Source: Batkoa obscura
Lineage: Eukaryota; Entomophthoromycota; Entomophthoromycetes; Entomophthorales; Batkoaceae
Direction of reading: 5' to 3'
Assembly: GCA_030770535.1 (NCBI GenBank)
Contig: JASVEC010000001.1
Coordinates: forward strand, 620,001-684,000
Length of the DNA: 64,000 nt
The notes beneath the pieces are model-generated. The model had not been told where the DNA came from, ran no database searches, and saw only the letters and a list, made by a program, of their open reading frames with translations. Shown here one piece after another: positions 33,037 to 43,554 of the stretch. The first letter of the stretch is position 1, and every line of letters begins with the position of its first letter. A program made the translations under genes and the position numbers.

Positions 33037-33573
33037 TTATATCAGTAAATAATTCAAACTCATCCTTTCTGTACTGTTAGCTGTAGGTGAAGGAGAAGAA
33101 GAGATCGAATTGCTCATTGGATTAGAATTCGATTCAAAGTTTTCTTGAGATGAAAGTGCAGGTGAGAAATTTAGAGTACTACTATTCCTTTCAGGGGATG
33201 GAGCTAAAAGAAGTTTTAAAAAACAAGAGGTTTCAATATCATCTTTCCATTGTAAACCTGTGTTTATTGGAATAAAATTAGTCGTCCTCTTTTCTGCTGA
33301 TCTACGATTTTGAAACCAAATTTGAAATTCTCTTGGATCCATTTGTAACTGCTCAGATAACCTTTTTCTCGTCAATTTGGATGGATAAGGGTTAATTTTA
33401 TATATAGATTCTAATATTTTACGTCGTTCTCTTTTGAATATCCCTCTGGCGCCTTTTTCTTCAATATCAATATTAATCTTATCATCATTGTTCATACTAT
33501 AGCTCATTTCATCATTACAAATAGATCGAAAATTATAGGTATAGTTTTTATAGATCTTAGCAGGCTCTAACAT
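33037..33573 (-). CDS. Homeodomain transcription factor, paralogue 1 (diverged)
   Basis: Intronless, 178 aa. A typical 60-residue homeodomain spans about residues 39-98 and ends with the recognition helix FQIWFQNRRS (W86, N89, R91 equivalent to W48, N51, R53; Gln at position 50). It is not a three-residue-extension TALE type. Motifs outside the homeodomain are shared with the two other paralogues: YKNYTYNF near the N terminus, PINTGLQW plus FLKL after the homeodomain, a Ser/Asn-rich tail with NFESNSN, and the C-terminal end RMSLNYLLI. The protein is therefore a small DNA-binding factor with conserved short linear motifs, acting in the nucleus. The promoter has a TATA box like the other two. 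Its target and any mating-type role are unknown. Confidence 0.93.
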   Translation of the reverse strand: MLEPAKIYKNYTYNFRSICNDEMSYSMNNDDKINIDIEEKGARGIFKRERRKILESIYKINPYPSKLTRKRLSEQLQMDPREFQIWFQNRRSAEKRTTNFIPINTGLQWKDDIETSCFLKLLLAPSPERNSSTLNFSPALSSQENFESNSNPMSNSISSSPSPTANSTERMSLNYLLI

Positions 33574-33637
33574 AGCTTGTAATAGATAAATAGATAAAAA
33601 TGTCTTTTTTAAAGTTAAAAGTTGTTTCTGAGCTCCA

Positions 33638-33645
33638 TTTATATA
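33638..33645 (-). promoter_or_regulatory. TATA element of homeodomain gene 1
   Basis: TATATAAA within AAAAAAGTATATAAATGGAG, about 65-70 bp upstream of the ATG. The surrounding bases (AAAAAAGTATATAA...AGCTCA) are shared with the promoters of the two other homeodomain genes. Confidence 0.65.
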
Positions 33646-36419
33646 CTTTTTTCTTCCGAAGTCAAATGAATAACAAATTATTCTAAATTACAATTTACTT
33701 TAAAATAACGTAATATGATAAATAAAACTAGTTTTGTACCAAAATCAGAAAGTTTTATCTTGTTTAAAAGTTTTTTTATATGATAGATTTAATACCTTTA
33801 TATTTTATAGTTTGTGTAACTATTTATTTTTACTATAATCTCTTTTATTTTCTAATTGATTAAAATTGAAAAATAATAATAATTAGTAACAAAAAATCAT
33901 AAGGCCCGATCCTAAATTCAAAAAAATGAAAATAGCTATTTTAATGCAATAAGTATATCTAAAGTTGACATTAAATACGGCTACTAGATATTTGTTTATT
34001 AATGGAATACTTTAAGTCCTTTTAAATTTGTTTGAATATTAATTGTTGTTATTAGATTGGTATCAAGAATGAGACTTTGGATTTGTTAATTTATTTTATT
34101 GGAACTGTAATTTATCGTAATAAACTCTGTAGCTAAAGCAATCGAGTAAAAATATATAACCCATTGGCTAGTATGAGTTTTATATACGTTTTTAATGTAA
34201 CAATTTAATACCAGCATTGATCACTTGCTCAGGTAAAGAAACTATCAACCGACTGTATAATAACAAAAGCAACGCTTTAGAAAACTATTATATGATAAAC
34301 CATCTGAGGTTTTTTATACGAAAGTTCGTATGATAATTTTTAGCCCCTACTCTTAGGAGAAAAACAAAATATTAAAATGAAAGGGTATCCCTATTTAGTT
34401 TATTTGACCAAGTAGCGGCCTAAGTTGGACAGGCAAGATAAAAGAATTATTTTGATAAACCTATAAATAAGGTACAATACCTTCAAAAAAATGGTATCCT
34501 TTATTTATTTATCTCTTATCATCATTTGAATCATCTCGAATTTGCCAGAGTCTAGCCTCATAAAAATCATAAACTGACTATAGATAAATGATAGCTATGG
34601 GGAATAATAATACACGTCGTTATATAATTCAAAGATAATAAGGTTAAATATATTGATTGCTACTTTACAATGTTAAAAAATCTGGATTATTATATCAATA
34701 ATATCAAAGATGATAATAAAATAGTTATTTAATTAAGATTATCATTTGTAATTAAAATAGAAAAAATATCCAAATTGAGAAAAGTTTTCTAGATTGTATT
34801 TATTACTTAGTTTAATAATAAATAATGTTTGTTATATATGAATAATAGACTAATATTTACCTTTCGATTGACTATTATAGACAATATTCATAAACCCATA
34901 ATCAAATTGATCTTTATAATCTTTTCAACATAATGATGGTGTTAATTTTAATAGAATCTAAAGTGATGATGTATATGTTCCTTATTTTTATGAGTGAAAA
35001 TGCGAATATATTTGATACAATCACATTTTGTTTTAAAACAATAAACAATCGAATATTTTATAATTATTTATGCTTCATTTTTAAATTACGTGACTGATAT
35101 GTCTTTGTTTAATTAACAATATAAGAGTAAAGTACTTAGGGTTCTCAAAAGTTTATTTTCAATTAAAAAGGTTTAAAATTGTATCATTTTTTCGTAGTTT
35201 ATTTGTTTTAATCTTTAAAATATATTAGTATATATTTCCGCTTTTAAAGGATACAAACATTGACAGTACAAACATACTTAGTCCCGATGCTAATGTCCTA
35301 TTCATGCTAATGTCAGCTATTTTATCACATATCCTTTAAAACGCGTTTTACTACTCATTTAATTACAAATATTTGCATTAAATTTACCGAAATATAGCTA
35401 TCAACTTTTTAGTTAATAAAATGATATCCAGTTTTTGTGAAATCATATTTTAATTAAATTTGTTTATGTTAAGTTTTTATTTTTTATAATGTGTTTAAAG
35501 CAAGTTACTAAAAAGAAAGTAACAATAAATTTGTAATATATGGGGGTGTTTTTTTTAGTTTCATTACTTTTTCCTTTTTAAACGCTATTTGAGTGAAAAG
35601 CTTATTAGTAAAATTCTTAAACAAAAAAATACATCCCCATATTTAATATTAAATTTATTATGTGTGATAAAAACCAAATTGGATGCCATAAATACATAGA
35701 TCTAAAATATGGGTAACGGTTTAGTGCAATGAATCAACTTTGAAGTGAAGAGAAGTTGGGGGCTTATTAATGGGTATTCCAAAGGTTCTAAAAAAATGTG
35801 GCACTTACAGTAAGATTTTATATTTTAATATAGTATAAGCCACGATACTTAAATGGTAGCTTTTCCGAAAATAGTTTATAATTTCCAAAGTATTAATTAC
35901 CTGTAAAGCACATGGTAAATTTTTTGTTTCATTATATAGCTAATGATTTATTTAATTTTAAGCTACATAAACCTCTTGCTTGAAAGGGGTCAAGTTTAAT
36001 AATCAAATTCCATAAAAATGGTCAAAACAATCAATAAAAAGGATACTTCTATATAATTTCTATAACTAATACTGGTGTAATTTAGGTCCAGCTTTTCTTA
36101 CATGACTTGAAGTTATTCTAAATTAAATGCAGATATACACTATAAAGTCTTAATTAAACATCTACCTTTGATTTACAATAGCTTCATGCTGTGTAAGAAA
36201 AATTATTTCTAAATTAAAAAGGTAGCTTGGTAACCGAGTTTTCAAAAAAATTAACCTACAATATTTTTTATGTATCATTTTTAGCAGTTTAATATTGTCT
36301 CAACGAGAATGCCATGATCTGAAAAATTCAACTATTACTACTGATTTAAGTTAAATATAGATTGGTCATTTCGAAATTTTATATTTAATGATTTTAAAGA
36401 TAGAAAGTCCCTATGATTA
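33646..36419. other. Gene-free stretch between homeodomain gene 1 and the duplicated block
   Basis: AT-rich, with one MITE (35541-35639). I see no further gene. Confidence 0.5.
35541..35639 (+). mobile_element. MITE copy, TA-flanked
   Basis: Full-length 99-bp copy, TGGGGGTGTTTTTTTT to AATACATCCCCA, TA on each side. Confidence 0.9.
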
Positions 36420-37146
36420 AACCCAGCAAATACAAAAGAAAAATGCTCAGTTCACGTTTAATTTAAATCAGGAGTGTAATTCAATTATTTAGCTTAATAA
36501 AGTTTAATATAAAAAAGTCAAATATGCGTAAATTATTTATTGGTTATATTATGTTATTTAAATAAAATGTCATAAACATGATATTTTTTGACTTTATCAG
36601 TTACGTTAAGGTTCCTTTGAAATCCTAAACATTTCCTAATATAAGCTTTGTAAAACCAACAATAGCCCATAACTATGACCTTGATTTGAGCCCCAGCTTG
36701 TTTAATCTAAGCTGTTCCACACATTAAACTAAAGTATCCGTGAAATCGAGGTTATTATATCTGTTAAAGTACATATATGCAGTGGCTAACTGCTTATTTT
36801 GAAATAAAAAGTCAAACATCAAGCTGCAAAGCGCATAATAACATAAGCTATTGGTTATAAAAATCGCCGCTAACTACTTCACATTTGGACTTTAACAGCT
36901 GCAGCTTTAATCAGTATTATGGGGGTCTTTAAAACATCTACGCCATCTACAAATTTAAAAGTTGGTACACTTTTTGGAAATGCATAACTGTGGGAGTTTT
37001 GTGCATTTTTCCAAAAGGTGTATTATTGATTTAAATATAGTCCCAGACCAGCGCTATCAATGAGCATTTTTAGAAAGCACCGAGTCATTTAGCTAGTATA
37101 AGCTTTATAAAGTTGTAAAATATAGTGAAGTGCGATAAAAAATATT

Positions 37147-37242
37147 TGGGCTTTTTTGTTGGTTTCATCATTTTATCTATTTTTAAGTGTTATTAAGTAG
37201 AAAAATGTTAGTAAATTTCTTAAATAAAAGGAAACATCCCCA
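37147..37242 (+). mobile_element. MITE copy within duplicated segment A
   Basis: 96-bp copy, TT on both sides. The matching place in segment B (about 44034-44040) has no element. Confidence 0.85.
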
Positions 37243-38064
37243 TTTCTTATCATTTATTTCTTTGCCAAATACTAATTGTTTAGCTTATATAGACTTATAA
37301 AGTATAGCTCATAACTTAATTCATTAACACACAACTTTATTCAATCATATTGTGTAAAATATTTGATTATTATTATCCAGCTTTTCGAAATGATTAATCC
37401 TCTCTATTTATCTGATTACATCTATTACTTAATACAAATAGGTGATTTTATGAATTTAAATAGCTAGAAATATTATATAAAATTCTTATTGTAAATTTAT
37501 ATACGCTCAAATATATGATGTATTTGTTTGTAGATGAATATTCAATAAATATTTAAGACTATAAAATCTAGACCAAATAATACAATAAAAGCTCTATTAT
37601 TCTTAAATACCTGGAGTAATGTATAAAAAAGTATTACTACGGTTAGACATATAATATTTATTAAAGTTCTTAATTATTCGGAGTATCGGTATATAATTTA
37701 AACTACATTACCAAAATAATGATTAGTTAATTGGTATCTTTTATACTTTATACCAAATTTGTAATATAAAAATTTGCCAATAATTCTACATCTTACGTTA
37801 ACTTAAACTCTTGGCGGCTTACCCTAAATGGTTATAACGGGTTTTATTATTAAAAGCAAATAGGTAAATAACTTATATAAATAGATGATTGCATGATAAA
37901 AACATGGAACCTGATAAGGTTAGTTCTAAAGAATAATTTATCAAAATCAACTAGTTTAAATAGCTTTATTAATGGCTCTTATTAAGAATGGCTAAAACGT
38001 AATTAACTTATTGAAACTTCATACATGTTCTTTGATGTAAAAACGCAACTCCAATTACTATATA

Positions 38065-38165
38065 TGAGGATGTTTTTTTTGGTCTCATTATTTTTTCTAT
38101 CTTTTAAGCACTATTTGAGCGGAAAGATTGCTAGTAAAATTCCTAAACAAAAAAATACATCCTCA
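38065..38165 (+). mobile_element. MITE copy within duplicated segment A with empty site in B
   Basis: 101-bp copy, TGAGGATG to CATCCTCA, flanked by TA. In segment B (44851-44867) the sequence ATTACTAATAATATAAAG runs through without any element, giving a natural empty site. Confidence 0.9.
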
Positions 38166-38439
38166 TATAAAGTTCAACTATATTAATAACTTATATTAAT
38201 GTTGAGATATGTATTCTTAATTAAAATCTCCACTAAAATTCAAGTTTGATTTTTTACTAAAGTGGAAATGGATGAACTAAAATTATTCAACCCTCGAAGC
38301 CCTTAATCCATGAAAATTCCAACACTACTAATCTATATGACAATATGATTTGAATTAAAAATGGCATTAATAATATTATAATATCCTATCTATCTAACTA
38401 AATGGGTACTAATATAATGTTGGTCAAAAAAAGGGGTCG

Positions 38440-38555
38440 TCATCTCCATCATATCCTCTAAATCAATTATCCATCAATTATTCTTTAAAATTCATTTACC
38501 TCTAACAATAAAACACTTGAGAGTTTCACTCCTTCAAGATTAAAAAAATAAAAAT
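38440..38555. repeat. Dispersed repeat, copy 2
   Basis: Diverged relative of 15950-16080 (TTTACCTC...AATAAA.CACTTGAGAGTTT...CCTTCAAGATT). It lies in the part of duplicated segment A that has no counterpart in B. Confidence 0.45.
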
Positions 38556-40479
38556 GGATCAAATTCATAAAAGTTGAACTGATTAAGGTTTGATTTTAAT
38601 CCAACGAATGAGATTTTAAAAAATTAATAATTGCAAAAGTTCTAATTTAAGCTAAACCTTAAACTTTATCTTTAGTTAAAACCAACCCAGTGTTAAAAAA
38701 ACAATAAATGACGATAAAGTTTAAAATAAATATTAAATGAATAAATAATAATTTGGAAAATACAATTTCATTCCACTTATTTCATCAAATACCCTCGTTT
38801 GCTTTGATTGTCATTTTTACAATTCTTTGTCTGTTCACTTAAAGTTTTATTAACTTTTATGCTTATTAAAATTCTTTAATCTTATTGGTTAAATCAAAAT
38901 CAACCTTTACACTAGCTCAGTTTTATGAAAACCGATCCGGTTTTTTGAATAATATTATGTAAAGCTTTAAGGTAGATTGTCTTGCAATATTTAGCCATAT
39001 ATAATTAATAAAGTAAAATAGGAAGTAGTTGTATATAGTTAGCAATTTTTTTTACCTTTAATAGAGGAGGCGTCGACTAATTTGAACTAAAGTTTAAACC
39101 AAGTAAACGTACATTAATAAATAAAATAGGTTTTAACATTATGTAGTTGACTTGTTAGGATCACAAATTTCTGTAATATACTTTGTTATTTGATATTTTT
39201 GCAAGAAATGATGGTATAACTGAAGCCTATTCTCATTTTCATTCATAAATATAAAGAATATATATATCATTACTTTAAATCTCGATTAAGCATCATACCA
39301 TAATTGTACTTATAAAATCATTGAGACTTTAAAGTTAGTATGGATAATTGAATATTTTCTCTATCTGGGTATTCAGCGTGCTTATTTTATTTGGAAATTG
39401 TAACTTCGACTAAAATGACCTTAGCTTTTATATGAATTTTCATATATTCAAATTTATTAATTTATAATAAGTCATATGTGATAACTTACAATACAAAACT
39501 CATAACTTTATAAGTTTAAAAATAGCAATATATAAGGTACATCTTACTATTATTATTTTATAGAATAAATTATCTATTGTTATCATTAGTCATAGTTCCT
39601 TTTAATCTATAACTAAAATAATTGTTTATATAATCGTAAATTCGAATTAATAATGTTCGTAACTATTTAATGTTGTGAATTATTTCTCAAAGATTTAAAT
39701 GATAACAATGTCAAATACATGAATAATATTAAAATGTTTTATATTAACTTGCTTTATTGTAACTATAGCTAAGATCGTTTCCTTATTCATTTATACAAAT
39801 CAAGTCATTACTTTTTTTAGTACAATTAAATGAAACAATTTTTTATTCCATACTTTCCAAATATTATAATATTTATTATGTAGTTGGCTGCTTATCACTT
39901 TATATAGGCAGCTCATTAACGATTACATTAAATTATCATATTAGGAATATAATACAAATTACTTTTACTAGCTAAAAGATTAAGTACCCATCAATTTGTT
40001 TAAATTGCATAAATATTTAAATCCAAAACGTTTAATGTCATAAATAGTAAGTCTAATTAGGTTAAATTAAAAAATTAAAAAATCAAAAAATATATATATA
40101 TTATATAATAACAGCTTTATAATATAATATTTAATACTTGAATACATATCAAAAGGACTTAAAGTTGGCTATTAATAGATAAACTCCTATTGATTCCATT
40201 CTAGATCCAGGTTCGGATGTAAGTAATTTTAAATAGCTATTTTCAATTTTTACTTGATTAAAGGGTAAAAAGGATTAATGAAAAATTAAAGTTATAAACA
40301 AATAAATAGATATTCACTTTAAAAACATTAAATCAGTAGTATCACAAATATAACCCCCTAAATAAAAGAAATTTTGTCTATTTTTGGCACAAAAAAGAAC
40401 ATCGGTTGGTACTACTATGCTATCTAAAAGTAAATTATGATATAGAATGATTTATCACTAATTAGGACTTGAAAAAAAG

Positions 40480-40487
40480 TATATAAG
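40480..40487 (+). promoter_or_regulatory. TATA element of homeodomain gene A
   Basis: TATATAAG in the context GAAAAAAAGTATATAAGTAA, about 69 bp upstream of the ATG. The identical sequence lies before gene B. Confidence 0.65.
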
Positions 40488-40548
40488 TAAAGCTCATAAT
40501 TAATGTTTACTCTACAAATATTTTTTATTTATTTATTCATTATAAGAC

Positions 40549-41079
40549 ATGTTAGATTCTACCAAGAGTTATAAAACTTATACTTATAATTTTACATCAG
40601 TTCGAAATAACAGTAACAATGAAATGAAGGAAAGTAGGAAGATCAATAGCGATAGTAACGAAAAAACCACCAAAGAGCTTTTGAAAAAAGAGAGACGTAA
40701 GGTATTAGAATCAATATATACACTTAACCCATATCCTTGTAAAGATGCAAGGAAACAGATATCTCAGCAGTTACAAATGGATCCAAGAGAATTTCAAATT
40801 TGGTTTCAAAATCGTAGATCTAGAGAAAAGAAGAAGACAAGCATGATGCCAATAAATACTGGTTTACAATGGATTAATACCATCAAACCTTCTTATTTCT
40901 TAAAGCTCTCCTCGAGCTCATCCCCTCAAATGAATGATAATAATCTTAGTTTTTCTCCTACACTATCATCTCAAAGTAATTTTGAATCTAATTCTAATAC
41001 AATAGACCACTCTACTCCTCTTTCTTCTTCCTCAACTAAGAGTACAACAAGGATGAGTTTAAGCTACTTACTAATGTAA
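40549..41079 (+). CDS. Homeodomain transcription factor, paralogue A
   Basis: Intronless, 176 aa. N-terminal motif YKTYTYNFTS; homeodomain at about residues 38-97 with W85-F86-Q87-N88-R89-R90 (W48, Q50, N51, R53 in homeodomain numbering); then a basic REKKK stretch, PINTGLQW, YFLKL, a Ser/Asn-rich region, and the end RMSLSYLLM. It differs from paralogue B at only four residues, two of them in the last five, whereas paralogue 1 is well diverged. The protein should bind DNA as a nuclear regulator; its target is unknown. The 3' flank carries a perfect 170-bp inverted repeat beginning 36 bp after the stop. Function could be mating-type or developmental control, but no known mating-type neighbour is visible. 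Confidence 0.94.
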   Translation: MLDSTKSYKTYTYNFTSVRNNSNNEMKESRKINSDSNEKTTKELLKKERRKVLESIYTLNPYPCKDARKQISQQLQMDPREFQIWFQNRRSREKKKTSMMPINTGLQWINTIKPSYFLKLSSSSSPQMNDNNLSFSPTLSSQSNFESNSNTIDHSTPLSSSSTKSTTRMSLSYLLM

Positions 41080-41114
41080 TTCTTCTTCTAAGCTTATTTA
41101 TATATATTATTCCT

Positions 41115-41569
41115 TAATAAAACTATACAGTGTTAATATAAATTGTCCCAAAATTGAAGGACTAAATTTTGGACGATTATTTCTCAATAAAGTGTAATCA
41201 AAAATAACTCTTTATTTTCTATTATATTTGAAAATACTATATAAATAGTTATGTAAAATATTGACTTTATAGGTTTAATATTGAACTAACTATAACATCT
41301 CAAACTAATGTTAAAAGTAGGACAATCTTTGAGGGGGCTATCTCAAAAAACACTAAATTTCAAAATAGTTTTAATGTTAGTTTGATTGGCTTTATAGGCT
41401 CAATATTAAACCTATAAAGTCAATATTTTACATAACTATTTATATAGTATTTTCAAATATAATAGAAAATAAAGAGTTATTTTTGATTACACTTTATTGA
41501 GAAATAATCGTCCAAAATTTAGTCCTTCAATTTTGGGACAATTTATATTAACACTGTATAGTTTTATTA
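41115..41569. repeat. Perfect 170-bp inverted repeat, 115-bp spacer
   Basis: Left arm 41115-41284 and right arm 41400-41569 are exact reverse complements over 170 bases. The spacer contains a second, imperfect inverted pair (CAAACTAATGTTAAAA and its near-complement). The left arm starts with AATAAA-like sequence 36 bp downstream of homeodomain gene A and resembles the start of gene B's 3' flank, so it is the older arm. The right arm replaces the beginning of a MITE. Confidence 0.97.
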
Positions 41570-41571
41570 TT

Positions 41572-41647
41572 AACTTTTCCATCTTTTGAGCGCTATCTAA
41601 GCGGAAAAATTGTTAGTAAAATTCTTAGACACAAAAACACATCCCCA
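41572..41647 (+). mobile_element. MITE lacking its 5' quarter
   Basis: Begins within the element at CTTTTCCATC and runs to the usual end ACACATCCCCA. The missing part is where the right arm of the inverted repeat now lies. Confidence 0.85.
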
Positions 41648-41733
41648 TATATATTACTATTTTTATAATCTACATTAGTTAATTTTTATAATTTAAATAA
41701 ATATTAAAATAAACAATTTTTAAATAAAAAACA

Positions 41734-41833
41734 TGAGAATGTATTTTTGTGTTTAATAATTTTACTAACAGTTTTTTCACTCAAATAGCGCTTAAAAGAT
41801 GGAAAAGTGATGAAGCCAAAGAAAACACCCCCA
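41734..41833 (-). mobile_element. MITE copy, reverse orientation
   Basis: 100-bp copy, TGAGAATGTATTTTT to AAAACACCCCCA. It faces the truncated copy at 41572-41647 with about 86 bp between. Confidence 0.88.
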
Positions 41834-43226
41834 CATGCTTATATTATAATATTTTTTTAATGCTTTATTAAATTTTATATTTTAAATTATAGCTTAATAA
41901 TTACTAAAATCATAAAAATTTTAATATATATGTTTTATAGCTTTTATAAAATTTAGTACTTAAAGCTTAATTGCTTTATAGTTACAAAAGGCTCAAAATT
42001 AAAAAAGTTTGTAATAACTTATTAGAAAAATATATAAAATACAAATAAAAGTTATTTAATAAGACACAAAGTTATACTAGCAATAATAATAAATAAATAA
42101 ATAAAATAGATACTTATATTAAAATATCACTTAACATAAGTAAAAAATATATATATAAATTTTATAATAAAAAGCTGAGAGCGTAAATAAAGTTCAATAT
42201 TTAATTATACAATAAAACGTTATATTTTATATAAAAACAGTCATTGTTTACGAAGTTACAATCTTAGATAAAACTAATAATTAATAATTTTTAGTTTACA
42301 TAATTAAAATAAACTACAATTTATAAATATAATATATATATATTAACAAATTATATCAAAGGATAAAAATAAACATAGTAAAAAATAAATCAAATAACAT
42401 ATATAGGCTTTAATAAAAATAAAGCATAATAATATTTAAACAACCAAAACATAAACTATAAAAACTAATTTTATAACTTATGTTACTTTGCTAAATTACT
42501 TAAAGCTGTTAAAAGTTTAAGCTAATTTAAGACTTTTTTATTTAAACTAATTTATGAGTAATATTATTTTATTTTTAACATTTTTAACTAAAATATGATA
42601 GTTTTAAAAATAATAACCTTTATATTTATAATGAATCCAGATTATAATGCTGTAGTAACTATATTTATTCAAATAAACTAATAATAATTAATTTAGTTTA
42701 AAAATGAATATGAACATTTTAAATCATAAAAAATATATTTTATAATTACTTAAAACAAATTAAAATTATCAAATTTCAAATCTATTTTACTTTCTGATTA
42801 ACTAATAATAAAAATTATTTAATAAAAATATTTATATATTATATTGTTTCTAATAAAAAATGCAATTTATATTTAATATAGTTAAAAAATCTAAAATTCA
42901 ATTAGCTTATATTTAAATAAAATCAATTTTAGAATTGTTTATTGTAAGTTAAGTTTAAAATTATAATTAAAAGAAAACCTTATTATTTTATTATAATCTG
43001 TTGTTTTCACTTAAAATTATATAGTTAAAATAAGTCAATTAATGATTTTTTTAAATTTGTTATATAAAGTAAAAAAACATTATAAAAGCTTATTATTGGA
43101 TATTAAAACAGTTCTAAAAAAATCTAATGCTTATAATAAAATTTATCATATAGTATAGTATAAACCGTGTCACTTGAACCATGATTTTCCTAAAAATAAA
43201 TCATACTTTTCGAAAAATTAATTATA
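41834..43226. other. Gene-free AT-rich stretch
   Basis: Among the most AT-rich parts of the window. No gene or repeat recognised. Confidence 0.55.
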
Positions 43227-43324
43227 TGGGGATGTATTTTTTTGTTTAAGAATCTTACTAATAATTTTTCTGCTTAAATAGCGTTTAAAAATGGAAAATA
43301 ATGAAACCAAAAAAAACATCCCCA
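43227..43324 (-). mobile_element. MITE copy, TA-flanked
   Basis: 98-bp reverse-orientation copy with TA on both sides. A short, poorly conserved MITE-like stretch follows at about 43338-43385. Confidence 0.88.
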
Positions 43325-43554
43325 TATTGCGAAATATGTGGGAATATTTTTGTGTTTCAGTATTTAACTAATTTTAAGCTCTATAAAGGTGGGGGAAATA
43401 GTTCTATAAAAAAGACGTCTCATTAAACTTTTTAGTAAAATGTTTTACTAAACTTTCAAAAAACTACTGTTTAAAAATAAGCTATAAAAACTATGAATCA
43501 TATCAAATATTTTAGAATCTCTTTGGTAAAAATACCACAGCTAAAAAAATCCAA

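Larger units (their letters stand above)
36420..41060 (+). repeat. Tandem duplicated segment, copy A
   Basis: Homologous to 43555-47220. Most of the segment is diverged or only alignable in part, but patches are almost identical: about 37304-37655, 39050-39670, 39811-40180 and 40422-41059. From 39050 on the two copies are offset by a constant 6160 bp; the first patch is offset by 6792 because copy A holds about 630 bp more, including a MITE and a dispersed repeat. The last patch contains homeodomain gene A. Confidence 0.9.
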
